Positions 35,228 to 44,327 of a stretch of 64,000 bases of DNA are shown one piece after another. The notes under the pieces were generated by a model. It had not been told where the DNA came from. It saw only the letters and a list, made by a program, of their open reading frames with translations, and made no database searches. This stretch comes from JACKOB01 sp024234575 (lineage in GTDB: Bacteria; Pseudomonadota; Gammaproteobacteria; Pseudomonadales; Oleiphilaceae): NCBI GenBank assembly GCA_051208035.1, contig JBPJFZ010000018.1, forward strand, positions 28,649 through 92,648, given 5' to 3'. A program made the translations under genes and the position numbers. Each line of letters opens with the position of its first letter. Position 1 is the stretch's first letter.

Positions 35228-35915
35228 TAAATTTGTATCCCACGCCCCAGACAGTTAGAACGTATTGCGGTTGTGACGGATCTGCTTCGATTTTTGTGCG
35301 TAGCCGGTTGATATGAGAGTTTACCGTGTGCTCGTATCCGCTGTGCTGATACCCCCAAACATTATCAAGCAGCTGGGTACGACTAAAAACCATCCCTGGG
35401 TGTCTGGCAAGGTAAAGCAGCAAATCGAACTCGGTGCTGGTTAACTCCAGCACCTGCCCTTTTAGCGTTACGACGCGACGTGACGGGTTAATGGTAAGCT
35501 CGCCAACATGCAAAGTTTCATCGGTGGGCACATCCGCCTGTCGCATCATTTCTACCCTGCGCAACATCGCTTTTACCCGGGCTTGTAATTCGCGCACGCT
35601 AAACGGTTTGGTCAAATAATCATCGGCCCCCATTTCCAGCCCCACTACCCGGTCGATTTCGCCATCTTTGGCGGTCAACATCATGATCGGTGTGGTGGTC
35701 CCTTGCGCCCGCAATCGTCGACAAATTTCCAGACCATCGACCTCTGGCAGCATAATATCCAGAATCATCAGGTCATAGCTGCCGGTTAACGCCATCTGCA
35801 GCCCTTGCCCACCATGCTCGGTTTTTTCAACATCATAACCGGCGGCTTTGAGGTTCATGGCTACCAGATTATTAATGTCATGATCATCTTCAACGATGAG
35901 AATTTTATGGGCCAT
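35217..35915 (-). CDS. OmpR/PhoB-family response regulator
   Basis: 232 residues. The receiver has Asp53 (LMILDIMLPEVDGLE), Thr in MLTAKD and Lys in LTKPFS. The winged-helix DNA-binding domain runs from about 135 (LTSTEFDLLLYLARHPGMVFSR, WGYQHSGYEHTVNSHINRLR). Partner of the overlapping sensor kinase. Confidence 0.92.
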   Translation of the reverse strand: MAHKILIVEDDHDINNLVAMNLKAAGYDVEKTEHGGQGLQMALTGSYDLMILDIMLPEVDGLEICRRLRAQGTTTPIMMLTAKDGEIDRVVGLEMGADDYLTKPFSVRELQARVKAMLRRVEMMRQADVPTDETLHVGELTINPSRRVVTLKGQVLELTSTEFDLLLYLARHPGMVFSRTQLLDNVWGYQHSGYEHTVNSHINRLRTKIEADPSQPQYVLTVWGVGYKFNDA

Positions 35916-35956
35916 TACTGGTCTGCATCCTGCAATTCGTGCGGTTCATCGATATC

Positions 35957-36004
35957 AACCCCGCCTTGCAGGCTTTCTTTATCAAGCAAGGCAAGAGCGG
36001 GGTT
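35957..36004 (-). terminator. strong hairpin after the spondin genes
   Basis: AACCCCGC (35957-35964) pairs with GCGGGGTT (35997-36004), extended inside by CTTGC/GCAAG. It lies between the spondin stop codon and the response regulator start, both on the minus strand, and has no obvious T-tract. Probably ends the spondin transcript. Confidence 0.55.
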
Positions 36005-36016
36005 GCCGTATTTGCC

Positions 36017-36751
36017 TCAGTTTAGTCTAGTCACCGTCAACATGGCCACCGGAGCGTCAAATTTATGCGCCGCTTCCAGAACAGACTCGGCATAACCGTC
36101 TTGATGGCTGACCACGCCGGGGTGTCTGGCAACGAAGTTCACATCATCACGCACTGCGTTAAAACCTTCACCACCATCCGCCGGGCCAGGAATTGTCCCT
36201 GCCATTTCACCGTTACCTTCGGTGCCTGCATCGTAGACGGGCAGATACAGCATTTGCTGATCACCAATCGCAAGGTTAGACAGGTCAATGCCCGTTACAC
36301 CAGCAAACGCGTCATTGGTGTTCACCAACATCGTAGCAGAGGTGAGATACATCGCCGCACCACTTACACTAATCGTTACACTTTCACTATTGCCCGGCAA
36401 CACCACACCAGCGCCAGAACCACTTGCCTGAACGCCGGTCGCAGACGCGATAAAGCTACTGTTATCGCCACCTTCGGCCAACACCTCCAGCGATGCCGAG
36501 GCAGCTTCTCCGATGGTCCAGCCATGATAACCTGCATCGTGCACCAGCACGGCTAAGGGCGATAACGGCTGCGCATGGGTCAGGTTGAGCACCCGCACTT
36601 CGTAATCGGTCATCGATACGGCTGCATTGTTATTGTCATCGTCACCACAACCACTAAGCGCTGCCCCCATCAACCCCACGGTGGCAAGAAGTATCACATT
36701 CTTGGATGCCACTTTACTGAAGAGGTCGTTTTTCACTGTTTTTGTATTCAT
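36017..36751 (-). CDS. spondin_N-domain lipoprotein
   Basis: The start at ATG 36751 gives about 244 residues. The signal peptide has the lipobox LSGC followed by an acidic/Asn run. The body, YEVRVLNLTHAQPLSPLAVLVHDAGYHGWTIGEAAS...SASLEVLAEGGD (in pieces), then TMLVNTNDAFAG and YDAGTEGN, matches bacterial spondin_N proteins. These are secreted, possibly adhesion or metal-binding proteins of unknown role. Paralogue of the next gene; both on one transcript. Confidence 0.82.
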   Translation of the reverse strand: MNTKTVKNDLFSKVASKNVILLATVGLMGAALSGCGDDDNNNAAVSMTDYEVRVLNLTHAQPLSPLAVLVHDAGYHGWTIGEAASASLEVLAEGGDNSSFIASATGVQASGSGAGVVLPGNSESVTISVSGAAMYLTSATMLVNTNDAFAGVTGIDLSNLAIGDQQMLYLPVYDAGTEGNGEMAGTIPGPADGGEGFNAVRDDVNFVARHPGVVSHQDGYAESVLEAAHKFDAPVAMLTVTRLN

Positions 36752-36840
36752 TTCATTACGCTCCAATCTTGATTCGCTGGCAAATATCTTTGATGCGCAC
36801 TATCGACGACGCACCTTTAACCGGTTCGCTTGCAAGCGAT

Positions 36841-37563
36841 TTACTTCACCGTAATGGTTACTTTCGCAACAGGGTTTAACCAGCGATGAATACGGCTATC
36901 AAGATCACTGATGCCACCTGTGGCGTCTGTGTCGCCAACGTTACCTCGATGAATATGAATCATTTGGTTGGATTCGGTAGTGGTTACCCCCGTACCATTT
37001 TCACCGCCATTCGCACCGGGGTTAGCGGGAATACCTGGCACACCTGACATGCCACCACCATTAACAATCTCGTCATTAGCTTCGGTGCCTGCATCGTAAC
37101 CATTGAGATACACGGTATAAGACCCAGCGGTTTGCGGAATTTCCCAGCTGTCCAAGCCAACAAAACCGTCATTCGTAGGCAACAGCATGGCAACAATAGA
37201 CAACCGGTCGTTGCTACCAGTATCCAAACCAGAAACCATGGTTGAAGAAGCAGGTGCCAACAAGCCAGCGGCGGGGTTTTCCGCAGACACACCACCCACG
37301 CTGCTCACGGTTGTCACCAGACCAGAAATATCACCACCTTCTGCCATCGCCTGCAGTGCCGACGATGCACTCTCTCCTACGCTAAACAAGTTTGCGCTGC
37401 TGGCATGTGCCGAAACCAGCAGCGGTGTAAAGTAGATGCCCTGAGTAAGATTGGTTATTTTTACATCAATCGTCTGTGCCGTGGCGCTTTGTGATGCTAC
37501 CGCTAAAACCAGTGGTAATGATGAATAAGCTGCTGTTTTCTTTAAAAGTGTGTGAATTTTCAT
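36841..37563 (-). CDS. secreted spondin_N-domain protein
   Basis: 240 residues with a classical signal peptide (cleavage near ATAQT). The same fold as its neighbour is shown by IDVKITNLTQGIYFTPLLVSAH, SASSALQAMAEGGD, AMLLPTNDGFVGLDSW, YDAGTEANDE and a C-terminal VAKVTITVK. Unlike the neighbour it has no lipobox, so it is periplasmic or extracellular. First gene of the spondin pair. Confidence 0.82.
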   Translation of the reverse strand: MKIHTLLKKTAAYSSLPLVLAVASQSATAQTIDVKITNLTQGIYFTPLLVSAHASSANLFSVGESASSALQAMAEGGDISGLVTTVSSVGGVSAENPAAGLLAPASSTMVSGLDTGSNDRLSIVAMLLPTNDGFVGLDSWEIPQTAGSYTVYLNGYDAGTEANDEIVNGGGMSGVPGIPANPGANGGENGTGVTTTESNQMIHIHRGNVGDTDATGGISDLDSRIHRWLNPVAKVTITVK

Positions 37564-37757
37564 GAGTCATCCCTTCTTTCATTAGTCGTAATTTGTCATT
37601 GGTAAAATTCTTTTCAGTCACAGAGCGGTAAAGCTTCACGTTCTGCACACCGACGAAAGACAGATTACTGAGCAAAAGTTGTGAGATATTCACAGAGTTA
37701 TCACATTTTCATCACGAGTCCTCATAAGTTATGAAACAACAACTTTACGGGGCATTT

Positions 37758-37807
37758 GTGCGGATTTCCGCTCTGCAAGTGATGCTGTCGCGTGTGGATT
37801 TCCACAC
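37758..37807 (+). promoter_or_regulatory. tandem palindromic upstream activator sites, probable DctD targets
   Basis: GTGCGGATTTCCGCTC (37758-37773) and GTGTGGATTTCCACAC (37792-37807) share the palindromic core GGATTTCC and are 34 bases apart, about three helical turns. They lie about 155-200 bases upstream of a sigma-54 promoter, as expected for enhancer sites of an NtrC-type activator. Confidence 0.7.
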
Positions 37808-37890
37808 ACTTCCTCGTGTTTAACGCCTTTTCAACGCTTAACTCATTGCTGATCAGCTGAGCCAAAAAAAACAAGACATTTCACATAATA

Positions 37891-37905
37891 CATTGTTTTA
37901 CAATG
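37891..37905 (+). promoter_or_regulatory. palindrome between enhancer sites and sigma-54 promoter
   Basis: CATTGT-TTT-ACAATG is a perfect 6-bp inverted repeat in an AT-rich stretch between the enhancer sites and the promoter. It could bind a third regulator or assist DNA bending. No further evidence. Confidence 0.35.
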
Positions 37906-37960
37906 GTTATTTTTATCCCAACAAATCACAAACAAATAATTCTGCCGTTTTTTCTCAATC

Positions 37961-37976
37961 TGGAACGCTATCTGCA
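37961..37976 (+). promoter_or_regulatory. sigma-54 promoter of dctPQM
   Basis: TGGAACGCTATCTGCA has the invariant GG-N10-GC spacing of -24/-12 promoters and a good overall match to TGGCACG-N4-TTGCA. It is 69 bases upstream of the dctP start codon. Confidence 0.8.
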
Positions 37977-38044
37977 TTTGTTTTTTACCGAAAATAGAAG
38001 AGCCAGAAAAAATAAAAGCTCAATACACTAATGAGAGGACAGAT

Positions 38045-39031
38045 ATGAAAAACTTAAAACACATGCTGGTAACCGCGATAGCATCACTGACCCTGGCAAC
38101 CGCCAGCTGGGCAGCGCCGATTGAGATTAAGTTTTCCCACGTTGTTGCTGAAAACACCCCAAAAGGGCAGATGGCGCTAAAATTTAAAGAGCTGGTGGAA
38201 GAGCGCCTGCCAGGGAAAGTAGAAGTGAAAGTCTTTCCTAACTCCCAGTTATTTGGCGACAACAAAGTATTAGAAGCCATGTTGCTGGGTGATGTTCAGA
38301 TCGCTGCCCCGTCGCTTTCAAAGTTTGATGCTTATACAAAAAGCCTGCAAATTTTTGACTTGCCATTCCTGTTTGATGACATGACAGCCGTAGAGAAATT
38401 TCAGCAAAGCCCTAAAGGACAAGAGTTATTAGGTGCTATCGAAAAGAAAGGTCTGGTTGGACTGGGTTATCTTCATAACGGTATGAAGCAAATATCGGCT
38501 AACAAGCCAATAATCACTCCTGAGGATGCCAACGGCCAAAAATTCCGAATCCAGACATCGGATGTATTGGCGGCCCAGTTTGAGGCAGTAGGTGCCATTC
38601 CGGTGAAAAAGCCATTCTCAGAAGTGTTCACATTGCTACAAACCAAGGCGATTGATGGTCAGGAAAACACCTGGTCAAACATGTACTCGAAAAAGTTCTT
38701 CGAAGTGCAAAGCCATATCACCGAAACTAACCACGGCGTACTCGACTACCTGGTGGTGACTTCGAAAGAATTCTGGATGACGCTACCAGAAGATATCCGC
38801 CCTATCATCAAAAAGTCACTGGATGAAGCCATTCTGGTGGGTAACCGTATCGCGCAAAAGAAAGCTGACGACGACCGTCAGGCGATCATCGACTCTGGCC
38901 GTAGCCAGGTTATCAGCATCAGCAAAGAAGCGCGCCTGAAGTGGATTGCTGCCATGAAGCCGGTTTGGGAGCAGTTTTCTCACGAAATCGGTGCCGACAT
39001 GATTGGTGCAGCGGTCGAAGCCAATAACTAA
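38045..39031 (+). CDS. dctP: TRAP transporter C4-dicarboxylate binding protein DctP
   Basis: 328 residues. Signal peptide ends at SWAAP. The DctP-family body has IKFSHVVAENTPKGQMALKFKELVEERLPGKVEVKVFPNSQLFGD, split over residues 26-70, the QTSDVLAAQFEAVGAIPVKKPFSEVFTLLQTKAIDGQENTWSNMYS region with the substrate-binding Arg in KFRIQTSD, and the NHGVLDYLVVTSKEFW block. Delivers succinate, fumarate or malate to DctQM. RBS GAGAGGAC. Confidence 0.93.
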   Translation: MKNLKHMLVTAIASLTLATASWAAPIEIKFSHVVAENTPKGQMALKFKELVEERLPGKVEVKVFPNSQLFGDNKVLEAMLLGDVQIAAPSLSKFDAYTKSLQIFDLPFLFDDMTAVEKFQQSPKGQELLGAIEKKGLVGLGYLHNGMKQISANKPIITPEDANGQKFRIQTSDVLAAQFEAVGAIPVKKPFSEVFTLLQTKAIDGQENTWSNMYSKKFFEVQSHITETNHGVLDYLVVTSKEFWMTLPEDIRPIIKKSLDEAILVGNRIAQKKADDDRQAIIDSGRSQVISISKEARLKWIAAMKPVWEQFSHEIGADMIGAAVEANN

Positions 39032-39061
39032 TTTTTAGCACAGGTTCATTCGCAATACCTA

Positions 39062-39090
39062 GTGGGGCAGTGATTCTCGCGCCGCCCCAC
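39062..39090 (+). promoter_or_regulatory. intercistronic hairpin between dctP and dctQ
   Basis: GTGGGGC (39062-39068) and GCCCCAC (39084-39090) form a 7-bp GC-rich stem without a T-tract. This position is typical for structures that keep binding-protein mRNA more abundant than permease mRNA. Confidence 0.6.
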
Positions 39091-39115
39091 ACCCTACCCA
39101 ACTCGGGGGTTATCC

Positions 39116-39694
39116 ATGTTTATAAAAATAATCAACAAACTGGAAGAGAGCATCATTTGCCTGCTTCTTGTCACCATGACACTCATGGTGTTTATTGAAG
39201 TAATTCTACGTTTTTGCTTCAACACCGGGCTGATGTGGGTAGGTGAAGCAACACTCTATACCGCCGCCTGGTTCGTTCTATTCGGTGCGTCTTATGGAAT
39301 TAAAGTTGGCGCACATATCGGCGTTGATGCATTTGTAAAACTGTTGCCAAACACACCACGCAAAATAGCGGCCATCATCGCGGTTCTGCTTTGCCTGTTT
39401 TATTGCGGGCTGTTTCTTTATGGCGGCTGGATTTATCTATCGAAAATGAAAATGATCGGCATCGAAATGGATGACATGCCAATACCCAAATGGATTGCCA
39501 TGAGCATTCTGTTTATCGGATTCGTGCTGTTGGTTATACGGTTTATCACACTGCTGTGGAACATTATTACCAACAAGCAACAAGGCTTTCACATTGTTGA
39601 TGAGGCCCAGGAGAGCATGCACCTCGCCCAGGAACTTGAAGAAACGCTGCGTAAAGAACAGCTCGCAGCCAGTCAGGGGAGCCACAAACAATGA
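39116..39694 (+). CDS. dctQ: TRAP transporter small permease DctQ
   Basis: 192 residues with four hydrophobic helices (about 14-34, 44-64, 84-106, 126-147) and DctQ features FIEVILRFCFNTGLMWVGEATLYTAAWFVLFGASYGIKVGAHIGVDAF (residues 23-70 in pieces). A polar tail follows. Its stop overlaps dctM by four bases. Confidence 0.9.
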   Translation: MFIKIINKLEESIICLLLVTMTLMVFIEVILRFCFNTGLMWVGEATLYTAAWFVLFGASYGIKVGAHIGVDAFVKLLPNTPRKIAAIIAVLLCLFYCGLFLYGGWIYLSKMKMIGIEMDDMPIPKWIAMSILFIGFVLLVIRFITLLWNIITNKQQGFHIVDEAQESMHLAQELEETLRKEQLAASQGSHKQ

Positions 39695-41088
39695 CTACCG
39701 CCACGCTATTTATCCTGCTTTTTGCCTGCATGCTCTTAGGCATGCCAATCGCTATTGCGCTGGGTCTTTCCAGTGTCGTTACAATACTGTTTTTCTCTAA
39801 CGATTCGGTGGCTTCCATCGCCCTGAAACTGTTCGAGGCGACTTCAGAGCACTATACCTTACTGGCAATTCCATTTTTTATTTTATCGTCTGCCTTTTTA
39901 TCGACAGGTGGCGTCGCCAGACGTTTGATAGATTTCGCCATTAATTCTGTTGGTCATATTCGTGGCGGCCTAGCGATGGCATCCGTGCTTGCCTGTATGT
40001 TGTTTGCCGCAGTGTCTGGCTCATCCCCCGCCACCGTTGCCGCCATTGGTACCATCGTGATTGCTGGTATGGTCCGCGCCGGCTACCCCGAAAAGTTTGC
40101 CGCAGGTGTTATCGCTAACGCCGGAACTTTGGGCATTCTCATCCCACCCTCGATTGTTATGCTGGTCTACGCGGCAGCGACCGAAGTCTCGGCTGCCAGA
40201 ATGTTTATGGCAGGTTTGATACCGGGGCTAATGATGGGCGGCATATTAATGATTGCCATCTACATTGTTGCCCGCATCAAAAAACTACCCGCGCAGCCAT
40301 TTCCTGGTTTTAAAGCACTCGGCAAATCAGGTTTGATTGCGTTAGGGGGGTTGATGCTGATCATCATCGTTCTGGGGTCAATCTACGGCGGCGTTGCCAG
40401 CCCCACCGAAGCAGCAGCTGTGGCAGCGGTATATGCCTATTTAGTCGCCGTTATCGGCTATCGGGATATCGGCCCGCTGAAAAACGTTAACTGGCGAAAT
40501 CAGGGCGAATCACTTTTTGGCGCGACCCTCAGAAACTGCTTTCAATCTGTCATGGCGCTTCCTAAAAGTGTTTACAATAAAGAGGTTAACGGTGTTCTAC
40601 TTGATGCCGCCAAAACCAGCATTATGCTGCTGTTTATTATTGCCAATGCGATGCTTTTTGCCCATGTATTAACCACCGAACGCATTCCACACGCCATTGC
40701 CGAAACCATTATTCAGTGGGGCCTGCCTGCCTGGGGCTTCCTGATTGTGGTGAATATTTTGTTGCTCATCGCCGGCAACTTTATGGAGCCTTCAGCCATT
40801 TTGCTGATCATGGCCCCTATTTTATTCCCCATTGCAGTACAACTGGGTATCGACCCCATTCACCTGGGTATCATCATGGTGGTTAATATGGAAATTGGCA
40901 TGCTGACACCACCGGTTGGACTCAACCTGTTCGTCACCGCAGGCATTACCAAACGGGATATGGGCTGGGTAATCAGCGCCGCCTTACCTTGGCTGGGCCT
41001 GCTGTTATTCTTCCTGATACTGATCACTTACGTACCAGAAATTTCACTGTTTCTGCCCGAGTACATCGATAAACTAAACGGATACTAA
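39691..41088 (+). CDS. dctM: TRAP transporter large permease DctM
   Basis: 465 residues, about twelve helices. Family blocks: FACMLLGMPIAIALGLSSV, ASVLACMLFAAVSGSSPATVAAIGTIV, GVIANAGTLGILIPPSIVMLVYAAATEVSAARMFMAGLIPG and VVNMEIGMLTPPVGLNLFV. This subunit carries the Na+-coupled dicarboxylate path. Last gene of the operon, followed by a terminator. Confidence 0.93.
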   Translation: MTTATLFILLFACMLLGMPIAIALGLSSVVTILFFSNDSVASIALKLFEATSEHYTLLAIPFFILSSAFLSTGGVARRLIDFAINSVGHIRGGLAMASVLACMLFAAVSGSSPATVAAIGTIVIAGMVRAGYPEKFAAGVIANAGTLGILIPPSIVMLVYAAATEVSAARMFMAGLIPGLMMGGILMIAIYIVARIKKLPAQPFPGFKALGKSGLIALGGLMLIIIVLGSIYGGVASPTEAAAVAAVYAYLVAVIGYRDIGPLKNVNWRNQGESLFGATLRNCFQSVMALPKSVYNKEVNGVLLDAAKTSIMLLFIIANAMLFAHVLTTERIPHAIAETIIQWGLPAWGFLIVVNILLLIAGNFMEPSAILLIMAPILFPIAVQLGIDPIHLGIIMVVNMEIGMLTPPVGLNLFVTAGITKRDMGWVISAALPWLGLLLFFLILITYVPEISLFLPEYIDKLNGY

Positions 41089-41142
41089 ACGCCAGAATGT
41101 TCCCTCGCGACTGAGTGCAGCAGCACTCACAATAGTCGCCCC

Positions 41143-41166
41143 GGCGGGTTAATCCCCGCCTTTTTT
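41143..41166 (+). terminator. rho-independent terminator of dctPQM
   Basis: GGCGGG (41143-41148), loop TTAATC, CCCGCC (41155-41160), then TTTTTT. Confidence 0.92.
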
Positions 41167-41336
41167 GTGCCCTAAAAAGCGCTTCTGGTCCTCTTAGTTT
41201 CACCAGCAAGAGCTTGCTTTCATGTCTCCCTCTAACTATCCGCAACCCCATTATTTGATTAATAAATATCCAGAACTACATTTAAAGAGTCCCGAATGGG
41301 ATATCAAATAAAAATAACACAATGGAGTTTCACCCA

Positions 41337-42164
41337 ATGGATACCATCATCTTTAAGCGCTTTTCTATTTTTTTCTGCTTTCTCCTGTTCACCAGCATCG
41401 CCCAGGCCAAATATGCCGATATCAACGGCACGCGCATGTATTACGATGTAAGCGGATGGGGCACACCTGTAGTCATGCTGCACGGCGGTTATGCCGATTC
41501 GGACATGTGGGATATCGAAAGCTTTCTGCTGTCGTTTAAGTATAAAGTGATCAGGCTCGATAGCCGCGGGCATGGTCGCACCAGCGATACAAACGCACCA
41601 ATCACCTATGAACAAATGGCCGATGATACGTTGGCACTGCTGGATAAACTGAACATCTCACGAGCACATTTTGTAGGCTGGAGCGATGGTGCGGTTATCG
41701 CCAGCCATATTGCCGCCACCGAACCCGCCCGCGTGAATCAATTAGTATTGATTGGAGCCGCCTACCAAAGCGATGCTTATATCCCGCTGTTTAGCTGGCT
41801 GATGAATGATCAGGCACTTTTTAACGGGTTTATTGATGCGACCTTTGGTCAGAAATACCAAAACACCAGCCCAACGCCTGACTATTGGCCCATTTTCAGA
41901 GACAAGCTGTACAACCTCTGGCAGACACCATGCTATTTTGCAAACGCCACTCCCGAACAATGCCTGGAGAGCCTGCAAAGCATCAGCGCCCCCACACTGG
42001 TTGTTGCCGGTGAACTTGAAATAGTCGACATATCACACACGCAAGCAGTAGCAGCCGCCATCCCCGGTGCAGAGCTTAAAATCGTGCCCTTAGCGGGGCA
42101 CTTTATGCCCATCGCCCGCCCATTTTTAACAACGGATATTATTAAGAAGTTTTTGAATAACTGA
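41337..42164 (+). CDS. alpha/beta hydrolase with signal peptide
   Basis: The start is probably ATG 41337, because the GGAG of the in-frame upstream ATG (41322) serves as its ribosome-binding site. 275 residues: signal peptide ending SIAQA, then the lipase-type fold with HGGYADSDMW (oxyanion region), nucleophile elbow GWSDG (Ser in HFVGWSDGAVIA), catalytic Asp/Glu near PTLVVAGELEIVD and catalytic His in PLAGHFMP. Periplasmic esterase or hydrolase; substrate unknown. Confidence 0.85.
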   Translation: MDTIIFKRFSIFFCFLLFTSIAQAKYADINGTRMYYDVSGWGTPVVMLHGGYADSDMWDIESFLLSFKYKVIRLDSRGHGRTSDTNAPITYEQMADDTLALLDKLNISRAHFVGWSDGAVIASHIAATEPARVNQLVLIGAAYQSDAYIPLFSWLMNDQALFNGFIDATFGQKYQNTSPTPDYWPIFRDKLYNLWQTPCYFANATPEQCLESLQSISAPTLVVAGELEIVDISHTQAVAAAIPGAELKIVPLAGHFMPIARPFLTTDIIKKFLNN

Positions 42165-42166
42165 TC

Positions 42167-42754
42167 TTAAATCCGGCAAATCAACTGCAATCGCAGGCAT
42201 GCCAAAATCACAGTATGCCCGCGATTGTTCTCATCCACCTGGGGGCGAGTAATAGCGCTGTTAACTGCATGGGCTGTTAGCAAGATAAGCGGGCGTTTTT
42301 GGGCGAGATTGCTAATTGAAGAAATGGGACGGCTTTTGAGCAAAAGCGAATGGTTTTGGTTTTGTGTAAAGTGCATTAGCTAAATACGTATCGGCAGGAA
42401 TTTTTATATTAGTCAGAATAAATTCAGATTGAATTATTTTTTTGATAAAGCCTCAACATAAAAAGCGAGAGGAAATCATCAAGGATAGTAGACCGAAAAA
42501 GTTTAAGAATGTGCCATTCCAATCCTCCCCCTTTTGCTCTGCAAAACCAGAAGGAAAGTTTTCCGACACGACAAAGGTGACGCGCATCACAAATACCTAG
42601 AACAATGTCCACTTATTTTACATTCATCTCTAACCTATTGACTTGAAACAACCTATCTCAATTGAAATGTAAAATAATAGTTAATATTGGCATATATAAG
42701 TGCCTTTAAGCGCGCCGCATAATAAAGATATAACTAAATTAAAAGGGATCAATA
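42167..42754. other. 588-bp intergenic region before the accessory tract
   Basis: Non-coding. A hairpin CAATCGC-a-GGCAT (42188-42200) / ATGCC-c-GCGATTG (42215-42227), with one mismatch, follows the hydrolase stop and may be its terminator. Near 42424, AGATTGAATTATTT resembles the start of the 43.4-46.8 kb repeat family and may be a worn copy. The promoter of the PEP-CTERM gene should lie in the AT-rich end. Confidence 0.5.
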
Positions 42755-43405
42755 ATGAGAAAAAAAATTATCGGGCTAGCGACGACACTAGCGTTTGGAT
42801 TTTGCGCTCAAGTCATGGCAACACCTATTACTCAAACATATGAAGCAGATATCATCGCCGCGGTAAAGACAAACCTATTTGCGTTTGGTGACGTATTCTC
42901 CTGGACTGTTACATATGATAACAGCAGCAAACAGATGCACGAATATTCTAACGGTGCTGATGGTAAAGCCAATACGGCAGACGATTACAACAATTTTACA
43001 TGGAACCTTCCAGACGCATCAGCGTATTTTTTCTCTGACGCTGTTTTTGATTTTGGGTTCACCAGCAACGACTTTATCCTGGGAACAGACCTTGTTGCAT
43101 TGCGAGACACGAGCAATATAAGCTACTCAAGAGCATATGATTCAACAGGAGCTCTTAGGTTTGACAAAGAGCAGGATGAATTTACTTTTCGCTCATACGA
43201 TACAACACATGGCGACGACACGACCGGATTTATCACAGTAGATGCAATAGATGCATCTGGCAGAATCGGTCAAGCCAAGATTGTATTTGGAAACCTGAGA
43301 CTCTCTCCAACTGCACCAAGTGGCAGCGTTCCTGCCCCAACCACGTTGGCTCTTTTAGGGTTAGGCCTTGTGGGACTTACAGCTTCAAAGCGTCGTAAGT
43401 TATAG
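42755..43405 (+). CDS. small PEP-CTERM sorting-domain protein
   Basis: 216 residues. Signal peptide (LATTLAFGFCAQVMA), a beta-rich secreted domain, and a C-terminal tail VPAPTTLALLGLGLVGLTASKRRKL (motif VPAPT, hydrophobic helix, Arg/Lys end) typical of exosortase substrates. Second PEP-CTERM protein in the window and unrelated in sequence to the one at 18170-19189. It is the first of four units each followed by the same repeat. Confidence 0.85.
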   Translation: MRKKIIGLATTLAFGFCAQVMATPITQTYEADIIAAVKTNLFAFGDVFSWTVTYDNSSKQMHEYSNGADGKANTADDYNNFTWNLPDASAYFFSDAVFDFGFTSNDFILGTDLVALRDTSNISYSRAYDSTGALRFDKEQDEFTFRSYDTTHGDDTTGFITVDAIDASGRIGQAKIVFGNLRLSPTAPSGSVPAPTTLALLGLGLVGLTASKRRKL

Positions 43406-43420
43406 AAAAAAGCTAACGGG

Positions 43421-43543
43421 GTCGGATTGAATTATTTCTGACCAATCAGATTAGCCCTGTCAGTGTTGAGATGATAGGGCTTTTGATTATTCATCTCGAA
43501 CTCTAGAGAATTAAGCGTTGATGGAAATGTTCGCTTTTAACTC
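43421..43543 (+). repeat. tract repeat, copy 1
   Basis: Starts GTCGGATTGAATTATTTCTG, contains the hairpin AGCCCTGTCA/TGATAGGGCT followed by TTTT, and ends near TTCGCTTTTAACTC. Nearly identical to copy 2 (44623-44745). Lies directly after the PEP-CTERM gene in the same orientation. A short further match, GTCGAATTGAATTATCTTT, occurs near 43660. The rest of the gap to 43876 shows nothing recognisable. Confidence 0.85.
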
Positions 43544-43876
43544 ATATCTTTCCTTCTGCAAGCGCTGGTTCTACAAAAAATCATCCTTTTTCATTCCACC
43601 AATAATTGTTAAAACATGGCACACCATTTAAAGCGAAGCGCTCCAGTAACGCTTACGGTGTCGAATTGAATTATCTTTAAAACTAACCCTTTTACTTTTC
43701 TATAAAGTGGCCAACTTAAGCATTAATGCCACTCGTTTATGCGTTATTTTTCCCACTCGATTCCGGGACTTATAAATGAGTCGATCACTTGAACATCAAA
43801 TGATGTCGGCGATTTTTGCATCTGCTTTTTTTGCGACCAGATGCAATGAAGATTTGAAAACCTTGCTCTTATGAAT

Positions 43877-43896
43877 TGGTATTGCATATAATACCA
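43877..43896 (+). promoter_or_regulatory. operator palindrome of the PIN/RHH toxin-antitoxin operon
   Basis: TGGTATT-GCATAT-AATACCA, 7-bp perfect arms, ends two bases before the toxin ATG (43899). Likely bound by the RHH antitoxin for autoregulation. The gap leaves no room for a Shine-Dalgarno outside the palindrome. Confidence 0.6.
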
Positions 43897-43898
43897 TA

Positions 43899-44327
43899 AT
43901 GAATAGCTTAAACGTCGTTTTAGATACTAACATTTTGGTTTCTGCGCTTCGCTCAAATCGCGGCGCTTCATATAAATTATTGGCCTTACTGATCGACGAT
44001 ATATACACACCAAATATATCAGTGCCTCTTTTCCTGGAGTATGAGTCGGTTATAAAAAGGCCAAGTATAGCTGATCATCTTACGGCAAAAGAAATTGACG
44101 ATATTCTAAATTTCATATTGAGCAAATCGAGAGCGCGGAGTATATATTTCCTGTGGCGGCCATTTCTGAAAGACCCAAAAGATGATTTGGTGCTTGAGGT
44201 GGCAGTTGAGTCAAATAGTAAATTTATCATCACCCATAATATTAAGGATTTTAAGGGTGTTGAAAAATTCGGGATTCAAGCTCTAGGGCCAAAGCAGTTT
44301 CTAATAGACAGAGGTATTTTGAAATGA
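43899..44327 (+). CDS. PIN-domain toxin of a type II toxin-antitoxin system (COG1569-like)
   Basis: 142 residues. The PIN fold acidic residues are visible in VVLDTNILVSALRS (Asp near 9), EYESVIKRP, DPKDDLVLEVAVES and the C-terminal FIITHNIKDF. PIN toxins are Mg2+-dependent ribonucleases. The gene precedes its antitoxin and overlaps it by four bases, toxin first, as in several COG1569 pairs. Confidence 0.85.
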   Translation: MNSLNVVLDTNILVSALRSNRGASYKLLALLIDDIYTPNISVPLFLEYESVIKRPSIADHLTAKEIDDILNFILSKSRARSIYFLWRPFLKDPKDDLVLEVAVESNSKFIITHNIKDFKGVEKFGIQALGPKQFLIDRGILK

